DNA from: Elephas maximus indicus
Lineage: Eukaryota; Chordata; Mammalia; Proboscidea; Elephantidae
Direction of reading: 5' to 3'
Length of the DNA stretch: 64,000 nucleotides
Assembly (NCBI RefSeq): GCF_024166365.1
Contig: NC_064827.1
Span: 53,658,635-53,722,634 of the forward strand
Position 1 is the stretch's first letter. Each line of letters starts with the position of its first letter. The notes beneath the pieces are model-generated. The model did not search any database, was not told where the DNA came from, and was given only the letters and a program-made list of their open reading frames with translations. Position numbers and translations under genes: made by a program. Shown piece after piece: positions 1 through 10,895 of the stretch.

Positions 1-142
1 TGCCACAAAGGCTTCCATTAAATTTACGACACATAGGAAAATCACATCAGATGACAAAATGGTGGACAATCACACAATACTGGGAATCACAGACTAGCCA
101 AGTTGACACACATTTTTGAGGGGCAAAATTCAATCCATGACA
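1..142 (-). mobile_element. ERVL-MaLR-like LTR, partial at window edge
   Basis: The stretch ending at the CCATGACA terminus matches the inner part and end of the LTRs at 3,491-4,162 and 10,896-11,409. It shares the blocks around 'ACATAGGAAAATCAC', 'GACAAAATGGTGGACAATC' and 'CAATACTGGGAATCA'. Read on the minus strand it begins TGTCATGG, as an LTR should. The rest lies outside the window or has diverged; the first 15 bases match poorly. MaLR assignment is inferred from the family's typical 3' end as seen in the other two copies. Confidence 0.7.
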
Positions 143-1063
143 CCCACTTTATTTACTTTTTTATAATTCTACAAAGAAAATTGTTACAAATCCAAGACAG
201 GAAATAGAAATACATAGTGAGGACAATAGTTGACTGGTACAGTAGGGTGGAAGGTAAAGGAGAACGGATGGATTAGACTTGTATAGGGTTGGTCAGTTTT
301 TCTAAACCCAAGTTAGCCCAGTATCTACTAAACGGTTGAGCAAGATAATTCAGCTGTTTGTGCTTGACTTAAACCCACCTAACATTTTCGAGGTAGGAAA
401 AGGGGAAAAATAGGCCATCTTTCCTTATTCCCTTTTATCAGGGAGTAAATTCCTTCATAGAATCCCTGCCCCTCCAAGCACCTTATTGGTCAGAACCAGG
501 TCATATACTCATTCTTTCACCAGCCACTAACAGGGAAATATTTAGCTTAGACTAATCATAGTTAATTTCATGAACTTAGCATGTTGTGCCCTAAATAAAA
601 TCAGGCTCTCTAAATGAAGAAAAGGGGAGAGTAGACAAGGACCATGGTTATTAGTAGGCAACCAACAACATCAGCTGAATTCAGAAATCATGAACTAGAA
701 AGATGGCATCTTCTAGAAGAAAAAAAGAGGGAGCGACAAAGGGAGGGAGGCAGGAAAGGGAGGGAGGCAAGGAGAAAGGGAAGAAGGGAGGGAGGGAGGA
801 AGGAAGGAGAGAGACAAATGCGCTGATTAAACAGTGATATGGTGCTTTTTATTTTTAGGAGTTTTCTTTCAACACTTACTCTGAAAGAGGCTTTATATTG
901 CTGAAAAATAATATACACTCTGAATTCCTAATAACCTTATAAAAATATATGGAAGACTGGATCAAGATATTGTTGCATTTTGTATGTTTAAACATAGGAA
1001 AGCACACATGCACAGAAAGGAATTGGACCTAAGCTCACCTAAATAGACACCATCATTGATCTT
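143..1063. other. Intergenic, no gene; one purine microsatellite
   Basis: I see no conserved coding signal or recognisable transposon here. The only ORFs are generated by the GGGA/GGAA tract at about 713-822. AT content is typical of mammalian intergenic DNA. Confidence 0.5.
713..822. repeat. Imperfect (GGGA/GGAA)n polypurine tract
   Basis: About 110 bases consist almost only of A and G on the plus strand, with repeated GGGAGGCA and GGAAGGA units. The 60-codon ORF across it (rich in Arg, Lys, Glu and Gly) is a by-product of the repeat and not a gene. Confidence 0.85.
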
Positions 1064-1225
1064 GAAACCCTGATGGTGTAGTGGTTAAGAACTATGGCTG
1101 CTAACCAAAAGGTCAGCAGTTCAAATCCCCCAGGTGTTCTTAGAAACCCTATGGGGCAATTCTACTCCGTCCTATAGCTCTACTATGAGTCAGAATCAAC
1201 AACGGCAGTGGGCTTGGTTTTTGGA
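1064..1225 (+). mobile_element. AfroSINE, short form
   Basis: Begins GAAACCCTGATGGTGTAG and carries a pol III A box (TGGTGTAGTGG) and a B-box-like GTTCAAATC, the tRNA-derived head. The body has GGGGCAATTCTACTC and the tail has TATGAGTCAGAATC, then a T/G-rich end. About 160 bp long, diverged at several CpG positions. Confidence 0.9.
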
Positions 1226-2752
1226 GGGTTTTATTGATCTCTAGGCACACATAGAAAGGGCAGCCACAGTGCATACAAATAATTACTTAATCCCTATGAC
1301 TAGCTGTGCACTTCCTATTTTAGAAACATAATCTAACACATTCTGATTTGTGCTTGTATATATTGCTACCATTTGCCCATTTAATAGCAGCACAGCAATT
1401 TAAAAGCAAGGGCCAATGGTATCCAAACAAAGAATCGATGGAGTCAAATCAAAAGGGGAGAGAATATCATGGCCTTAAAAAAAATCAGGTTTCCAAATGT
1501 ATCATCTATGTGGACATTCCGAATTCCAGGAGCCGCTGTATTGTGATTTATTTACTTGGCCCTAAACTGGAAATCAATTTCTGTTTCACAGTAAAATGCA
1601 TTCTTGTTTATTTTCTTACTTTCCTGTAAAGTATTGAAAGTATTAAAAATCTTTGCATGTAGACTATTACTAACAGTAAACAACTATTACACCAAAAGGC
1701 CTAAGTTTCTTACAGCAAGTTAACAGTCCAATCCACCAAATGTCCATTACCTGCAATCATTTTCCTTTACGCACATTTCTCTTAGGTCTGTCTCTTTTAG
1801 AATTTATGCAGGTAATGAGCTTTTGAATGCTGACTTGATATGACATAGGGTCATATTTAAAAGCTTTTTATCAAAATAACTAGAAATGTAATTTTAAGTA
1901 TACCTCATCAATACAGCTGTCTTTAATCTCTGGGGATAAATAGTGACAAATGAGGCTGAGATTTTGACTTGTTTAGCTGCTGCTGAAACGGAGTGGGTGT
2001 TTTAATGGAGCTTTTAAGTGGATAATAGGCATGCAGTGAGCATTCTGAGGTATGGTAATGAGCTCTACGTATGGATGCAGGACTATACTTTTCACTGTGG
2101 TTCTGCACAAGAAGTATTTGCAATTTATAAAAGAATCAAAAGACTATTTACATGGCCACTGGGATGTGTGTTAAATTTCCTTATGCATTTAAATATCCCT
2201 ATTTTCACGCCTACTACAACCATTATTTAGTTTGCAGAGTCATTAAACTGTATAATGTGTACTTATTAACTGCTAAAGAAATCATGTCAAATTAGGTGTG
2301 GATTTTTATTACTTAAAAAAGAAAAGCACACAATAATGCAACATACTCAAAATATATTTGAATCACCAAAATGGCCCTGAGAAGAAAAAAGTTTGGATAA
2401 AAATCTTTCACCCAAGCCTTCCAATGAATGTATTTAATGTTAATGTACTCCTATTACAGAAAGGCACTAGCTGTGATTTTAGCATTTGATGAAATGAAAT
2501 CTGTATTCTCTAATTGTAGAAATGGGACAGACCACATAAATGACTACAGGGAGAATGCAGGGGCCATGGAATCCTAGTAAAGACGCAGAAATGTGTGCTC
2601 TTGCCAATCTTAATGTGGTTGATGCAAAACAAAAACAAAGTCAGCAGAAGGAAAAGGAAAAGTTATGGCTGTGGGTGGAGAAGAAAGGAGCTAACCCAGT
2701 TAACTTTGAGAAATAGTATTTTGACTATATCTGTAAGGCTAAAGGCAAAAAT
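1226..2752. other. Intergenic, nothing recognised
   Basis: AT-rich sequence without recognisable repeats or exons. ORFs of up to 93 codons occur but show no family signature, repeat structure or splice context that I can support. Confidence 0.4.
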
Positions 2753-2912
2753 GGAAACCCTGGTGGCATAGCGGTTAAGGGATATGGCTGCTAACCCAAA
2801 GATTGGCAGTTCAAATCCACCAGGTGCTCCCTGGAAACCTTATCAGGCAGTTCTACTCTGTCATACAGGGTTGCTATGAGTCAGAATTGATTCAATGGCA
2901 ATGAGTTTTTTT
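2753..2912 (+). mobile_element. AfroSINE, short form
   Basis: Complete element from GGAAACCCTGGTGGCATAG to the T-rich end after TTCAATGGCAATGAG. Box A is disrupted by one change (TGGCATAGCGG) and box B reads GTTCAAATC. Confidence 0.9.
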
Positions 2913-3395
2913 AAAGACAAAAATAAGTGTACATTTGGTGAATGTGTTTCTCATAAGGGCATGAGTTAGCAATTCTGAAACTACATATATACTAGGATTG
3001 AATAATCAAATATATTGTAGAGAATGAAAGTAAGGTTTTTCACTATCAAAGAAAAAGTCATAAAAAAGCAGAGAGAGAAAGCTAGAATAAACCTTTAATA
3101 CTAGATTGAAGTTATAGGTATAAATAGGAAGCCATGCTTTTCATTCATATAGATAGATAGATATTACACACATATTACAATCAATATAGACATGTATGTA
3201 TACATGGGGTATTTATCTATATTAGATTTCATTGTGGACAGAGTCTAGAAGCAATGGGCACACCTGGCACCTACACCTTGGTTTCTAAATACTATTATCC
3301 AATAGAAGGAACCAGATCTCCTTGGAGAAGTGATTCTAAAATACAAGAATGATCCTGTAGCAACTTGTGGTGCCAGAAACTAAGTGCCGAACAAG
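2913..3395. other. Intergenic, nothing recognised
   Basis: AT-rich DNA with a short ATAG repeat near 3,151-3,162. No repeat family or gene recognised. Confidence 0.4.
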
Positions 3396-3490
3396 GGAGA
3401 AAGGTAGGGAGGGAGGGAGAGAGGCACGCAGCTAGGCAGACAGAAATGAAGAGGGAGGAAGGGAGGGAAGAAGAAAGGGAGAAAGAAATG
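3396..3490. repeat. Polypurine (GGGA/GAAA)n tract
   Basis: Purine-rich imperfect repeat that abuts the LTR starting at 3,491. Confidence 0.75.
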
Positions 3491-4162
3491 TGTCTTAGTT
3501 ATCTAGTGCTGCTATAACAGAAATACCACAAGTGGATGGTTTTGACAAACAAATTTATTCTCTCATAGTCTAGGAGGCTAGAAGTTTTAATTCAGCGCAC
3601 CAGCTCCTGGGGAAGGCTTTCTTTCTCTGTTGGTTCTGGGAGAAGGTACTTGTTATTAATCTTCCCCTGGTATAGGAGTTTCTCGGCACAGGGACCCTGG
3701 GTCCAGGGGATGCACTCCACTCCCGGCACTCCTTTCTTGGTGGTATGAGGTCCCTGTCTCTCTGCTAGCTTCTCTCTCCTTTAATCTCTTGTTAAATAAA
3801 AGGTGATGGAGGCCACACCCCAGGAAAACTCCCTTTACATTGGAATCAGGCCTGTGCCCTGAATAAGGGTGTTGTATCCCACCCTAATCCTTTTTAATAC
3901 AACCTAATCTCACCTCATTAACGACAGGCAGAGATTAAGATTTACAACACATAGGAAAATCGCCTCAGATCACAAAATGGAGGTCAACCATACAATACTG
4001 GAAATCTAATCTCGCCTCATTAACAACAGGAAGAGATTAAGATTTACATCACATAGGAAAATTGCCTCAGATCGCAAAATGGAGGACAACCATACAATAC
4101 TGGAAATCAGCGCCTAGACAAGTCAACACATATTTTGGGGGAACACAATTCAATCCATGACA
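3491..4162 (-). mobile_element. Solo ERVL-MaLR-like LTR with internal duplication
   Basis: The plus strand reads TGTCTTAGTTATCTAGTGCT at one end and CAATCCATGACA at the other. Read on minus the LTR therefore runs TGTCATGG to CTAAGACA, with the AATAAATTT-type polyadenylation region near the end, as in mammalian MaLR LTRs. It is solo: no internal retroviral region adjoins it. It is longer than the sister LTR at 10,896-11,409 because a segment of about 102 bp is tandemly duplicated (3,904-4,005 and 4,006-4,107). Flanking five-mers (AAATG and AAAAG) differ at one position, so the target-site duplication is only tentative. Confidence 0.8.
3904..4107. repeat. 102-bp direct tandem duplication inside the LTR
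   Basis: Two adjacent copies, each starting CTAATCTC(A/G)CCTCATTAAC and ending AATACTGGAAAT, differ at a handful of positions. The offset is 102 bases. Confidence 0.85.
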
Positions 4163-4370
4163 AAAAGGAAAGAATGGAACAGATGGACACAGGAATCAAG
4201 GAGTCAACTTAAAAGAACTCTCGAATGGCTAAAACTGGGTCAATTTGAGCAACAAGATAAATAATGATAGTTTTGGATTATAACCCAAGGAATAAAATAA
4301 TTACCAATGAGTCCATATTAATATAAGTAAATTATTAAAAAAAGAAATAAATGGGAAGGAAGGGACAACA

Positions 4371-4434
4371 AGAATCGAACTGCTGACCTTTTGGTTAGCA
4401 GCTGAGTTCTTAACCACTGTGCCACCAGGGCTCC
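4371..4434 (-). mobile_element. AfroSINE head fragment
   Basis: Only the tRNA-like head remains: GGAGCCCTGGTGGCACAGTG through the box B region on the minus strand. The body and tail are missing, so this copy is 3'-truncated, which target-primed insertion does not normally produce. Confidence 0.8.
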
Positions 4435-4499
4435 AAACGGCACAATGGAAGTGAAAACAGTAGAATAATATCTTCAAAGCGGAAGAGGTACAGGAGTAT

Positions 4500-5057
4500 A
4501 GCTCTCAACTTATCTAGCTGACACTGCTAGCTACTAGTCAGGTTCCTCTATGATGCAGCAAGGTTCCCAAACTCTCAGAATTTTATAGCAGCAAGGTTTT
4601 ATTTATTCCTATGTTGCATGTAAACTGTAGGTCTGGCTGCCAATATGCTGGCTCTGCTCCAAGCTAAAGGAGCAACCTCTATTTGGAATCTGCATTTCTC
4701 ATGGCAGAGGGAAAAGAGCCATAGTACACCCAAACCCATAGCCATTGAGTTGATTCCAACTCATAGTGACCCTACAGACATAGTAGAACTGCCCCATAGG
4801 GTTTCCAAGGAGCACCTGGTGGATTCAAACTGCTGACCTTTTGGTTAGAAGTTGTAATACTTAAACACTACGCCACCAGCGTTTCCAAGAGCAATGGTAG
4901 ACAATGCAAAAGCTCTTAAAGCTTCTGCTGGGCCTGACACACATCACTTCTGCTCACATTCTATTGATCAAAGTGGGTCACATGGACAAGATGAATGTCT
5001 ATGGCGTAGGGAAGTATGCTCTTTCTACAGGAAAACACAGCAAAGCATATGGCAATG
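4500..5057. mobile_element. Ancient mammalian interspersed repeat, split by an AfroSINE
   Basis: Flanks of the SINE at 4,731-4,886 (GGCTCTGCTCCAAGC and CACTTCTGCTCACATTCTAT regions) resemble the repeat at 18,365-18,890, which has CACTTCTGCTGCATTCTGTT at the equivalent place. I recognise it as an old placental repeat, probably LTR-derived, but cannot name the family. Both a SINE and the RTE at 5,058 inserted into or next to it. Confidence 0.45.
4731..4886 (-). mobile_element. AfroSINE, short form
   Basis: Plus-strand order is tail first (GAGTTGATTCCAACTCATAG), then AGAACTGCCCCATAGGGTTT, then the head ending CCACCAGCGTTTCC. The element is essentially full length and lies inside the ancient repeat. 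Confidence 0.9.
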
Positions 5058-7474
5058 GGTTGTTATTGTTGTTGTTAGATGCCGTCGAGTCAGTTCCGAC
5101 TCAGCAACCCTATGCACAACAGAACAAAACACTGCCCAGTCCTGAGCCATCCTTACAATCGTTGTTATGCTTGAGCTCACTGTCGCAGCCACTATGTCAA
5201 TCTACCTCGTTGAGGGTCTTCCTCTTTTCCACTCACCCTGTACTTTACCAAGCATGATGACCTTCTCCAAGGACTGATCCTTCCTGACAACATGTCCAAA
5301 GTATGTAAGACGCAGTCTCACCATCCTTGCTTTTAAGGAGCATTCTGGTTGTACCTCTTCCAAGACAGATTTGTGGGTTCTTTTGGCAGTCCATGGTATA
5401 TTCAATATTCTTCACCAAAACCACAATCCAAAGATGTCAATTCTTCTTCAGTCTTCCTTATTCATTGTCCAGCTTTCACATGCATATGATGTGATTGAAA
5501 ATACCATGGCTTGGGTCAGGTGCACCTTAGTCTTCAAGGTGACATCTTTGCTCTTCAACACTTTAAAGAGGTCTTCTGCTGCAGATTTACCCAATGCAAT
5601 GCGTCTTTTGATTTCTTGACTGCTGCTTCCATGGCTGTTGATTGTGGATCCATGGAAAATGAAATCCTTGACAACTTCAATCTTTTCTCTGTTTATCATG
5701 ATGGTGCTCACTGGTCCATTGTGAGGATTTTTGCTTTCTTTATGTTGAGGTGCAATCCACACTGAAGGCTGTGGTCTTTGATGTTCATTAGTAAGTGCTT
5801 CAAGTCCTCCTCACTTTCAGCAAGCAAGGTTGTGTCATCTGCATAACACAGGTTGTTAATGACTCTTCCTCCAATCCTGATGCCCCATTCTTCTTCACAT
5901 AGTCCAGCTTCTCAGATTATTTACTTATCATACAGATTGAATAGGTATGGTGAAGAATACAACCCCGACCCACACCTTTCCTGACTTTAAACCAGTCAGT
6001 GTTCCCTTTTTCTGTCTGAACAACTGCCTCTTGATCTACATAAAGGTTCCTCATGAGCACAATTAAGTGTTCTGGAATTCCCATTCTTCCCAATGTAATC
6101 CATAACTTGTAAAGATCCACACAGTCGAATGCCTTTGCATAGTCAATAAAACACAGGTAAACATCCTCTGGTATTCTCTGCTTTCAGCCAGGATCCATCT
6201 GGCATCAGCAATGGTTCAACATCCTCTTCTGAAGCTGGCCTGAATTTCTGGCAGTTCCATGTCAATATACTGCTGTAGCCGTTTTTGAATGATCTTCAGC
6301 AAAATTTTGCTTGGGTGTGATATTAATGATATTGTTCTATAATTTCCACATTCAGTTGGATCACCTTTCTTGGGAATAGGCATAAATATGGATCTCTTCC
6401 AGTCAGTTGGCCAGGAAGCTGTCTTCCATATTTTTTGGCATAGACAAGTGAGCACCTCCAGTGCTGCATCCATTTGTTGAAACATCTCAATGGATATTCC
6501 ATGAATTCCTGGAGCCTTGTTTTTCACCAATGCCTTCAGAGCAGCTTGGACTTCTTCGTTCAGTACCATCAGTTCCTGATCATATGCCACCTCTTAAAAT
6601 GGTTGAACATTGACTAATTCTTTTTGTTTCTGTCTTCTTTTGATGTTTCCTGCATCGTTTAATATTTTCCCCATGGAATCCTTCACTATTGCAACTCGAG
6701 GCTTGAATTTTTTCTTTAGTTCTTTCAGCTTGAGAAACACTGGGTGTGTTCTTCCCTTTAGGTTTTCCATCTCCAGCTCTTTGCACATGTCATTATAATA
6801 CTTTACTTTGTCTTCTTGAGAGGCCCTTTGAAATCTTCTGTTCAGTTCTTTTACTTCATCAATTCTTCCTTTTGCTTTAGCTGCTCGACATTCAAGAGCA
6901 AGTTTCAGAGTCTCCTTGGACATCCATCTTGGTCTTTTCTTTCTTTCCTGTCTTTTCAATGACTTCTTGCTTTCTTCATGTGTGATGTCCTTGATGTCAT
7001 TCCACAACTCGTCTAGTCTTTGGTCACTTGTGTTCAATGCATCAATTCTGTTCTTCAGATAGTCTCTAAATTCAGGTGGGATATACTCAAGGTTATATTT
7101 TGACTCTCATGGACTTGCCCTGATTTCCTCCAGTCTCAGCTTGAACTTGCATATGAGGAATTGATGGTCTGTTCCACAGTCAGCCCCTGGCCTTGTTCTT
7201 ACTGACGATATTGAGCTTTTCTATCATTTCTTTCCACAGATATAGTCAATTTGATTTCTGTGCGTTCCATCTGGTGAGGTCATGTGTATAGTCACCATTT
7301 ATGTTGGTGAAAGAGGTATTTGCAATGAAGAAGTCGTTGGTCTTGCAAAATTCTATCATTTGATCTCCAGCATTGTTTCTATTAAAAAAAAAAAAAAAAG
7401 GCCATATTTCCCAACTACTGATCCTTCTTCTTTGTTTCCAACTTTCACATTCCAATTGCCAGTAATTTTCAGTG
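5058..7474 (-). mobile_element. BovB-type RTE LINE, 5'-truncated and decayed
   Basis: The 3' end lies at 5,058 with a GTTGTTGTT (AAC)n tail, and the body runs on the minus strand. Translated pieces show the RTE reverse transcriptase: 6,216-6,590 has the fingers region with MPIPKKGDPTECGNYR, 5,917-6,120 lies downstream of it, and 5,448-5,762 and 5,202-5,405 give the C-terminal domain (YACESWTMNKE). The YADD catalytic box is still legible near 5,834-5,858 but sits between frame breaks. 6,594-7,037 is the basic linker between endonuclease and RT. 7,100-7,474 matches the endonuclease part; the first half of that domain is missing. Stops, frameshifts and an A16 tract at about 7,384 break the frame. 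It is non-functional. Confidence 0.92.
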
Positions 7475-7807
7475 GACAGTGGGTTGGGATCTATAATATT
7501 CTCATAGGGAAAGAAGCAAATAATTAGGGGCAACGATATAATAATACAATATAATGCAGTCAATCACAATTTAGTATAGTGTGCCCAGCACAGTTACTAT
7601 CTTTCAAGAGAAAGGTAAAATAAATCATTTTCAAATAAATAAAAGTCAGAGATTTTACTACCCACACAGTTTCCCTAAAGGAAATCCTAAAGAGTGTGCT
7701 TCAGAAAGGAGGGAAATAATCATAAAGACGGTCTAAAAAATACAAGAAGATATGGCTGTATAAAATAATTAAAAATTCTAAAGTGCAGTACAAAAACAAA
7801 AGAACAG
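7475..7807 (+). mobile_element. HAL1/L1M-like relic
   Basis: From about 7,580, sequence such as TTTTCAAATAAATAAAAG and CTAAAGGAAATCCTAAAGAG resembles the HAL1/old L1 region just after ORF1. It is heavily diverged, and the first 100 bases are unassigned. Confidence 0.4.
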
Positions 7808-7906
7808 AATTAACATATGTATGTGTGTATTGTGAATATGTATATGTCAGTGTGTATGCATGTGTATATATATTTATGTGTGTGTGTATATGTGTACACT
7901 TGGATG
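7808..7906. repeat. TG/TA-rich microsatellite
   Basis: Interrupted (TG)n and (TATG)n units on the plus strand, including a run of TGTGTGTGTG. Confidence 0.8.
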
Positions 7907-7942
7907 TACACAAGAAGAAATAATGAAAATAATAAAACTAAA

Positions 7943-7978
7943 TGAGTCAGAATTGACTTGATGGCATCGGGTTTTTTT
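7943..7978 (+). mobile_element. AfroSINE tail fragment
   Basis: GAGTCAGAATTGACTTGATG followed by GCATCGGG and a T run is the 3' tail of the SINE without head or body. Confidence 0.7.
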
Positions 7979-8400
7979 ATAAAGCAAAAAGACAGATTCA
8001 CCATTATGGTGAAAGATTTCAATACACTTCTTTCAAGTAAAGCAGATAAAAAATTTAGTAACGATGAAGATTTGAACAACACAATTAACAAACTTCTCTT
8101 AACAGACATAAATACAAGGAAATACAGAGCTAGCTCATTTAGTACAATAGAGGCAGTATTTACTGCTATGATGGTCTCTCAAAATAACTCTTTAATCCAT
8201 CCAACAAAATTTTTATGTATAGAATTCTCCTACAATCAGAGAATATGTGTCCTTTTCAAACATACATAAAATATTAACAAAAATTGAGAACACACTACAC
8301 CAAAAAGCAATAATCATGTGTTCCAAACAATCGATAGCATACAAACCACATTCCCTGTGTACAATATAAAAATACATCTCAAAACTTTGAAATATTTCTG
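7979..8400 (+). mobile_element. Old L1 ORF2 endonuclease-region relic
   Basis: AAAGATTTCAATACACTTCT and later ACAAAAATTGAGAACACACT match the part of L1 ORF2 that encodes the endonuclease C-terminal half. The homology is broken by about 110 unrelated bases at 8,113-8,229. The open frame at 7,958-8,269 is accidental. Confidence 0.6.
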
Positions 8401-8568
8401 TAATAACTCCTGCGTCAATAATGTAACTTAAAAATACCTAGCTGGCACAGTGATGAAAATTCTATTCATAAAAATTTTGTTGGATGCATCAAAGTGTTAT
8501 TTTAAGACAGCTTCATAGCAATAAATACTGCCTCTATGTACTAAAGGAGCTTGCTTTGTATTTCTAGT
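8113..8568. repeat. Inverted duplication, about 115-bp arms
   Basis: Arm 1 (8,113-8,229), reverse-complemented, aligns with arm 2 (8,455-8,568) at roughly 80-85% by eye with one single-base gap. Both share ATAAAAATTTTGTTGGATG and TAAATACTGCCTCTAT. The spacer is about 225 bp and contains more of the old L1 relic. Confidence 0.8.
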
Positions 8569-8882
8569 ATCTTGTCAACAGTATACTGTTATTATTATAA
8601 CCTGAAATTTCCAAAGCAAATTTTTAAAAAAGTCAAATGAAATTTTCATTTTGAGATGGCAGGGTTATGAAGGATCACAGAATTTCCCTTCATTAATACC
8701 TAACACCACCAACAACAATTTAGGGAGAAAAATGAAAATTCTACTGGCTAAATCAGAGATGGAAAAGGCAACAATACAATGTAATAATCAAAACAAATAA
8801 TGGTGGGCAAAGAAGCTAAGACAGAAAATGTTGGAAAGGCCCAGGGTTGTGCCTAACACCATTACATCTTCCATTTCCACTT

Positions 8883-8942
8883 AATTTTAGTAAATCAACA
8901 AAATTCTGTAAATTTTGAGAATTTTGTTGATTTACTAAAATT
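8883..8942. repeat. Perfect palindrome: 25-bp arms, 10-bp loop
   Basis: 8,883-8,907 is the exact reverse complement of 8,918-8,942, with loop GTAAATTTTG between. The right arm is followed by another copy of the arm/loop border sequence (TTCTGTAAATTT). Confidence 0.95.
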
Positions 8943-9254
8943 CTGTAAATTTCACTGATGGTGAAATTTGACAGTCAACTTTATTTCCTCTCCACTTTTT
9001 TCTAAATAGGGGTTAGTAGAAACTGTTGCTAGAAAGAGTAGGATGCTAAAAGCGAAGTGAAGAATTCAGGTTTTTATCTCTCTTATAGAAGTATAGTTTC
9101 CAGGGCTCCACAACGAAAAGGAAAAATAACCCAAAAATCTAAAGGAATACCTGCATGAGAATATACTTCAACTAAAACCAGGGAAATTAATTCTAGTTTA
9201 CAATATTTAACAAAATCTTAAGAAAGACAAAAAGGCCCTGGTATGCTAACAAAA

Positions 9255-9469
9255 GGAACCCTGGAGGTGGTGCAATGGTTAAGCACTCAGCAGCTAACTG
9301 AAAGGTTGGTGGTTCAAATACATCCAGCAGCACCCTGGGATAAAGACCTGGCAACCTGCTTCCATAAATATTACAGCCAAGAAAAACCTATGGGACAGTT
9401 CTACTCTATCACATGGGGTCACTATTAGTCAGAATTGACTCAATGGCACCCAACAATCACAATAACAAA
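9255..9469 (+). mobile_element. AfroSINE, long form
   Basis: Head GGAACCCTGGAGGTGGTGCA, then the extra middle module (CTTCCATAAATATTACAGCC), then body and tail. It ends in CACCCAACAATCACAATAAC, an (AAC)n-type end like that of the RTE LINE rather than the usual T-rich end. Confidence 0.88.
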
Positions 9470-10620
9470 TTTAACGAAGACCGTAGGTAGAATAACAAAG
9501 TTTTCCTTCTCTGCCTTCTTCTTTCAGCCTGAAAATACTGCAATGCGGATAGAAAAGAGAATTCCCTGCCCTCCAACTAAGGATCCAAGAGAATAAAGTG
9601 AGAAAGGACTCAAGAGGTAGCATCATAGGAAATAGAAGATCATGAACAAGATGAAAAGAAATGGCAGCTCAAAAAATACTTCTAGGGAAAAAAGAAGAAA
9701 AGAAGAAAGATGGAATGATGGCAGGGAGGAAAATATTGGAAAAATATATAATTCAAGGAACAGTAAGAAATGAATGTGAATATGAAATGAGCATGAAAAT
9801 GTATTTTAACAAAAAGATCAAGTATAAGATGATAAAATAACAGTGGAAAAGGAAAATTATAAAACCAAAGAAATAACTTAAAGATCATAACTATGTCTTA
9901 AGAAGACAAATAAATAAATTAGAAAGAGCAGGCTGGGCACTACTGCAAATTGAATTACTGACATCAAAGAAAGATGAGAAAATCTCAAGGAACATAGAGG
10001 GACAATGCATAGCAATTAGAGAAAATGGAACTATAAAGAACAAAGGCTAAGATCAGGCTATTTAGTGTTTCTATGTAGAAAACCTAATAAATCAAACATA
10101 GAATTTAAAAAATTCCTCTGAAATAAAAGAAAAACTGAATCTGCAGATCTAAAAAGACATCATATACCAGGAAAATTGTATAAAGAAATCATCAACACCA
10201 AGGCATATTAAATTTAAATTATTGAATTTAAACTATAAGGAAATAATTTTTCTGACTTTGAGGAATCACTCTAAAGTGGAGGCAGGAGCTTCGGAAACAT
10301 TCAATGACAAAAGACATTGGATTAAAATTTAGGACTTTTTGAAACAAAGTGTATTCCAGGAATATTTTACCCCACCAGGTTTGTCTAGGTATAAAGGCAA
10401 ATAAAGACATTCTTAATCAAGAAATAGCTCAGGAGCTACATTAGCCTAAAGGACTCCTTGAAAAAAATTGACTACAAAATTCAGCAAATTAAGAAATGGA
10501 TCAAAATTAATAAGCCAGAATTAAATGTTGATTTGAGGGAAAAAAACAAAAAGAAAAAAAATGTAGTGAGCTTCAAACCCATTCAGATATACAAATAAAG
10601 CCACTGTACTGTGAGACCTC

Positions 10621-10895
10621 AAGTTATAAAACACAATGTAAATGTTATTAGGTACCACGAAATTTACAAAAAATACTTTAACCAACATAAAAGGAAATCT
10701 CGGGGTAAGGAGAGAAGGGTAGAAAACAGTGTGAAAGTTCTAATTTTCCTATCTTTTATGGAAGAAGTTCATCAATAATTCCCCCAAATACAAACATATA
10801 TTTTTAATGACTGTAGCATCTTAATGCTTTTTTTCATAATATTACCCCCAAACCCCATTATAAAGCAGTAAATTAAGTTTGAAGACTTTAAACCA
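10621..10895. other. Intergenic, nothing recognised
   Basis: AT-rich sequence between the HAL1-like relic and the LTR. Its last five bases are the left target-site copy of that LTR. Confidence 0.4.

Larger units (their letters stand above)
8640..10620 (+). mobile_element. HAL1-like (half-L1) relic, interrupted by an AfroSINE
   Basis: An A-rich, purine-biased plus strand begins near TTTTGAGATGGCAGGG and continues past the SINE at 9,255-9,469. It reaches AGGCAAATAAAGACATTCTT near 10,391, a signature of the 3' half of HAL1/old L1 copies. It is diverged and frames are broken. Boundaries are approximate. Confidence 0.5.

Noticed and set aside
644-918. ORFs of 60 and 76 codons over the purine tract
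   Set aside because: Composition-driven reading of a GGGA/GGAA repeat on both strands.
7808-8109. Membrane-like ORFs near 7.7-8.1 kb (minus)
   Set aside because: Read across a TG/TA microsatellite and an L1 relic.
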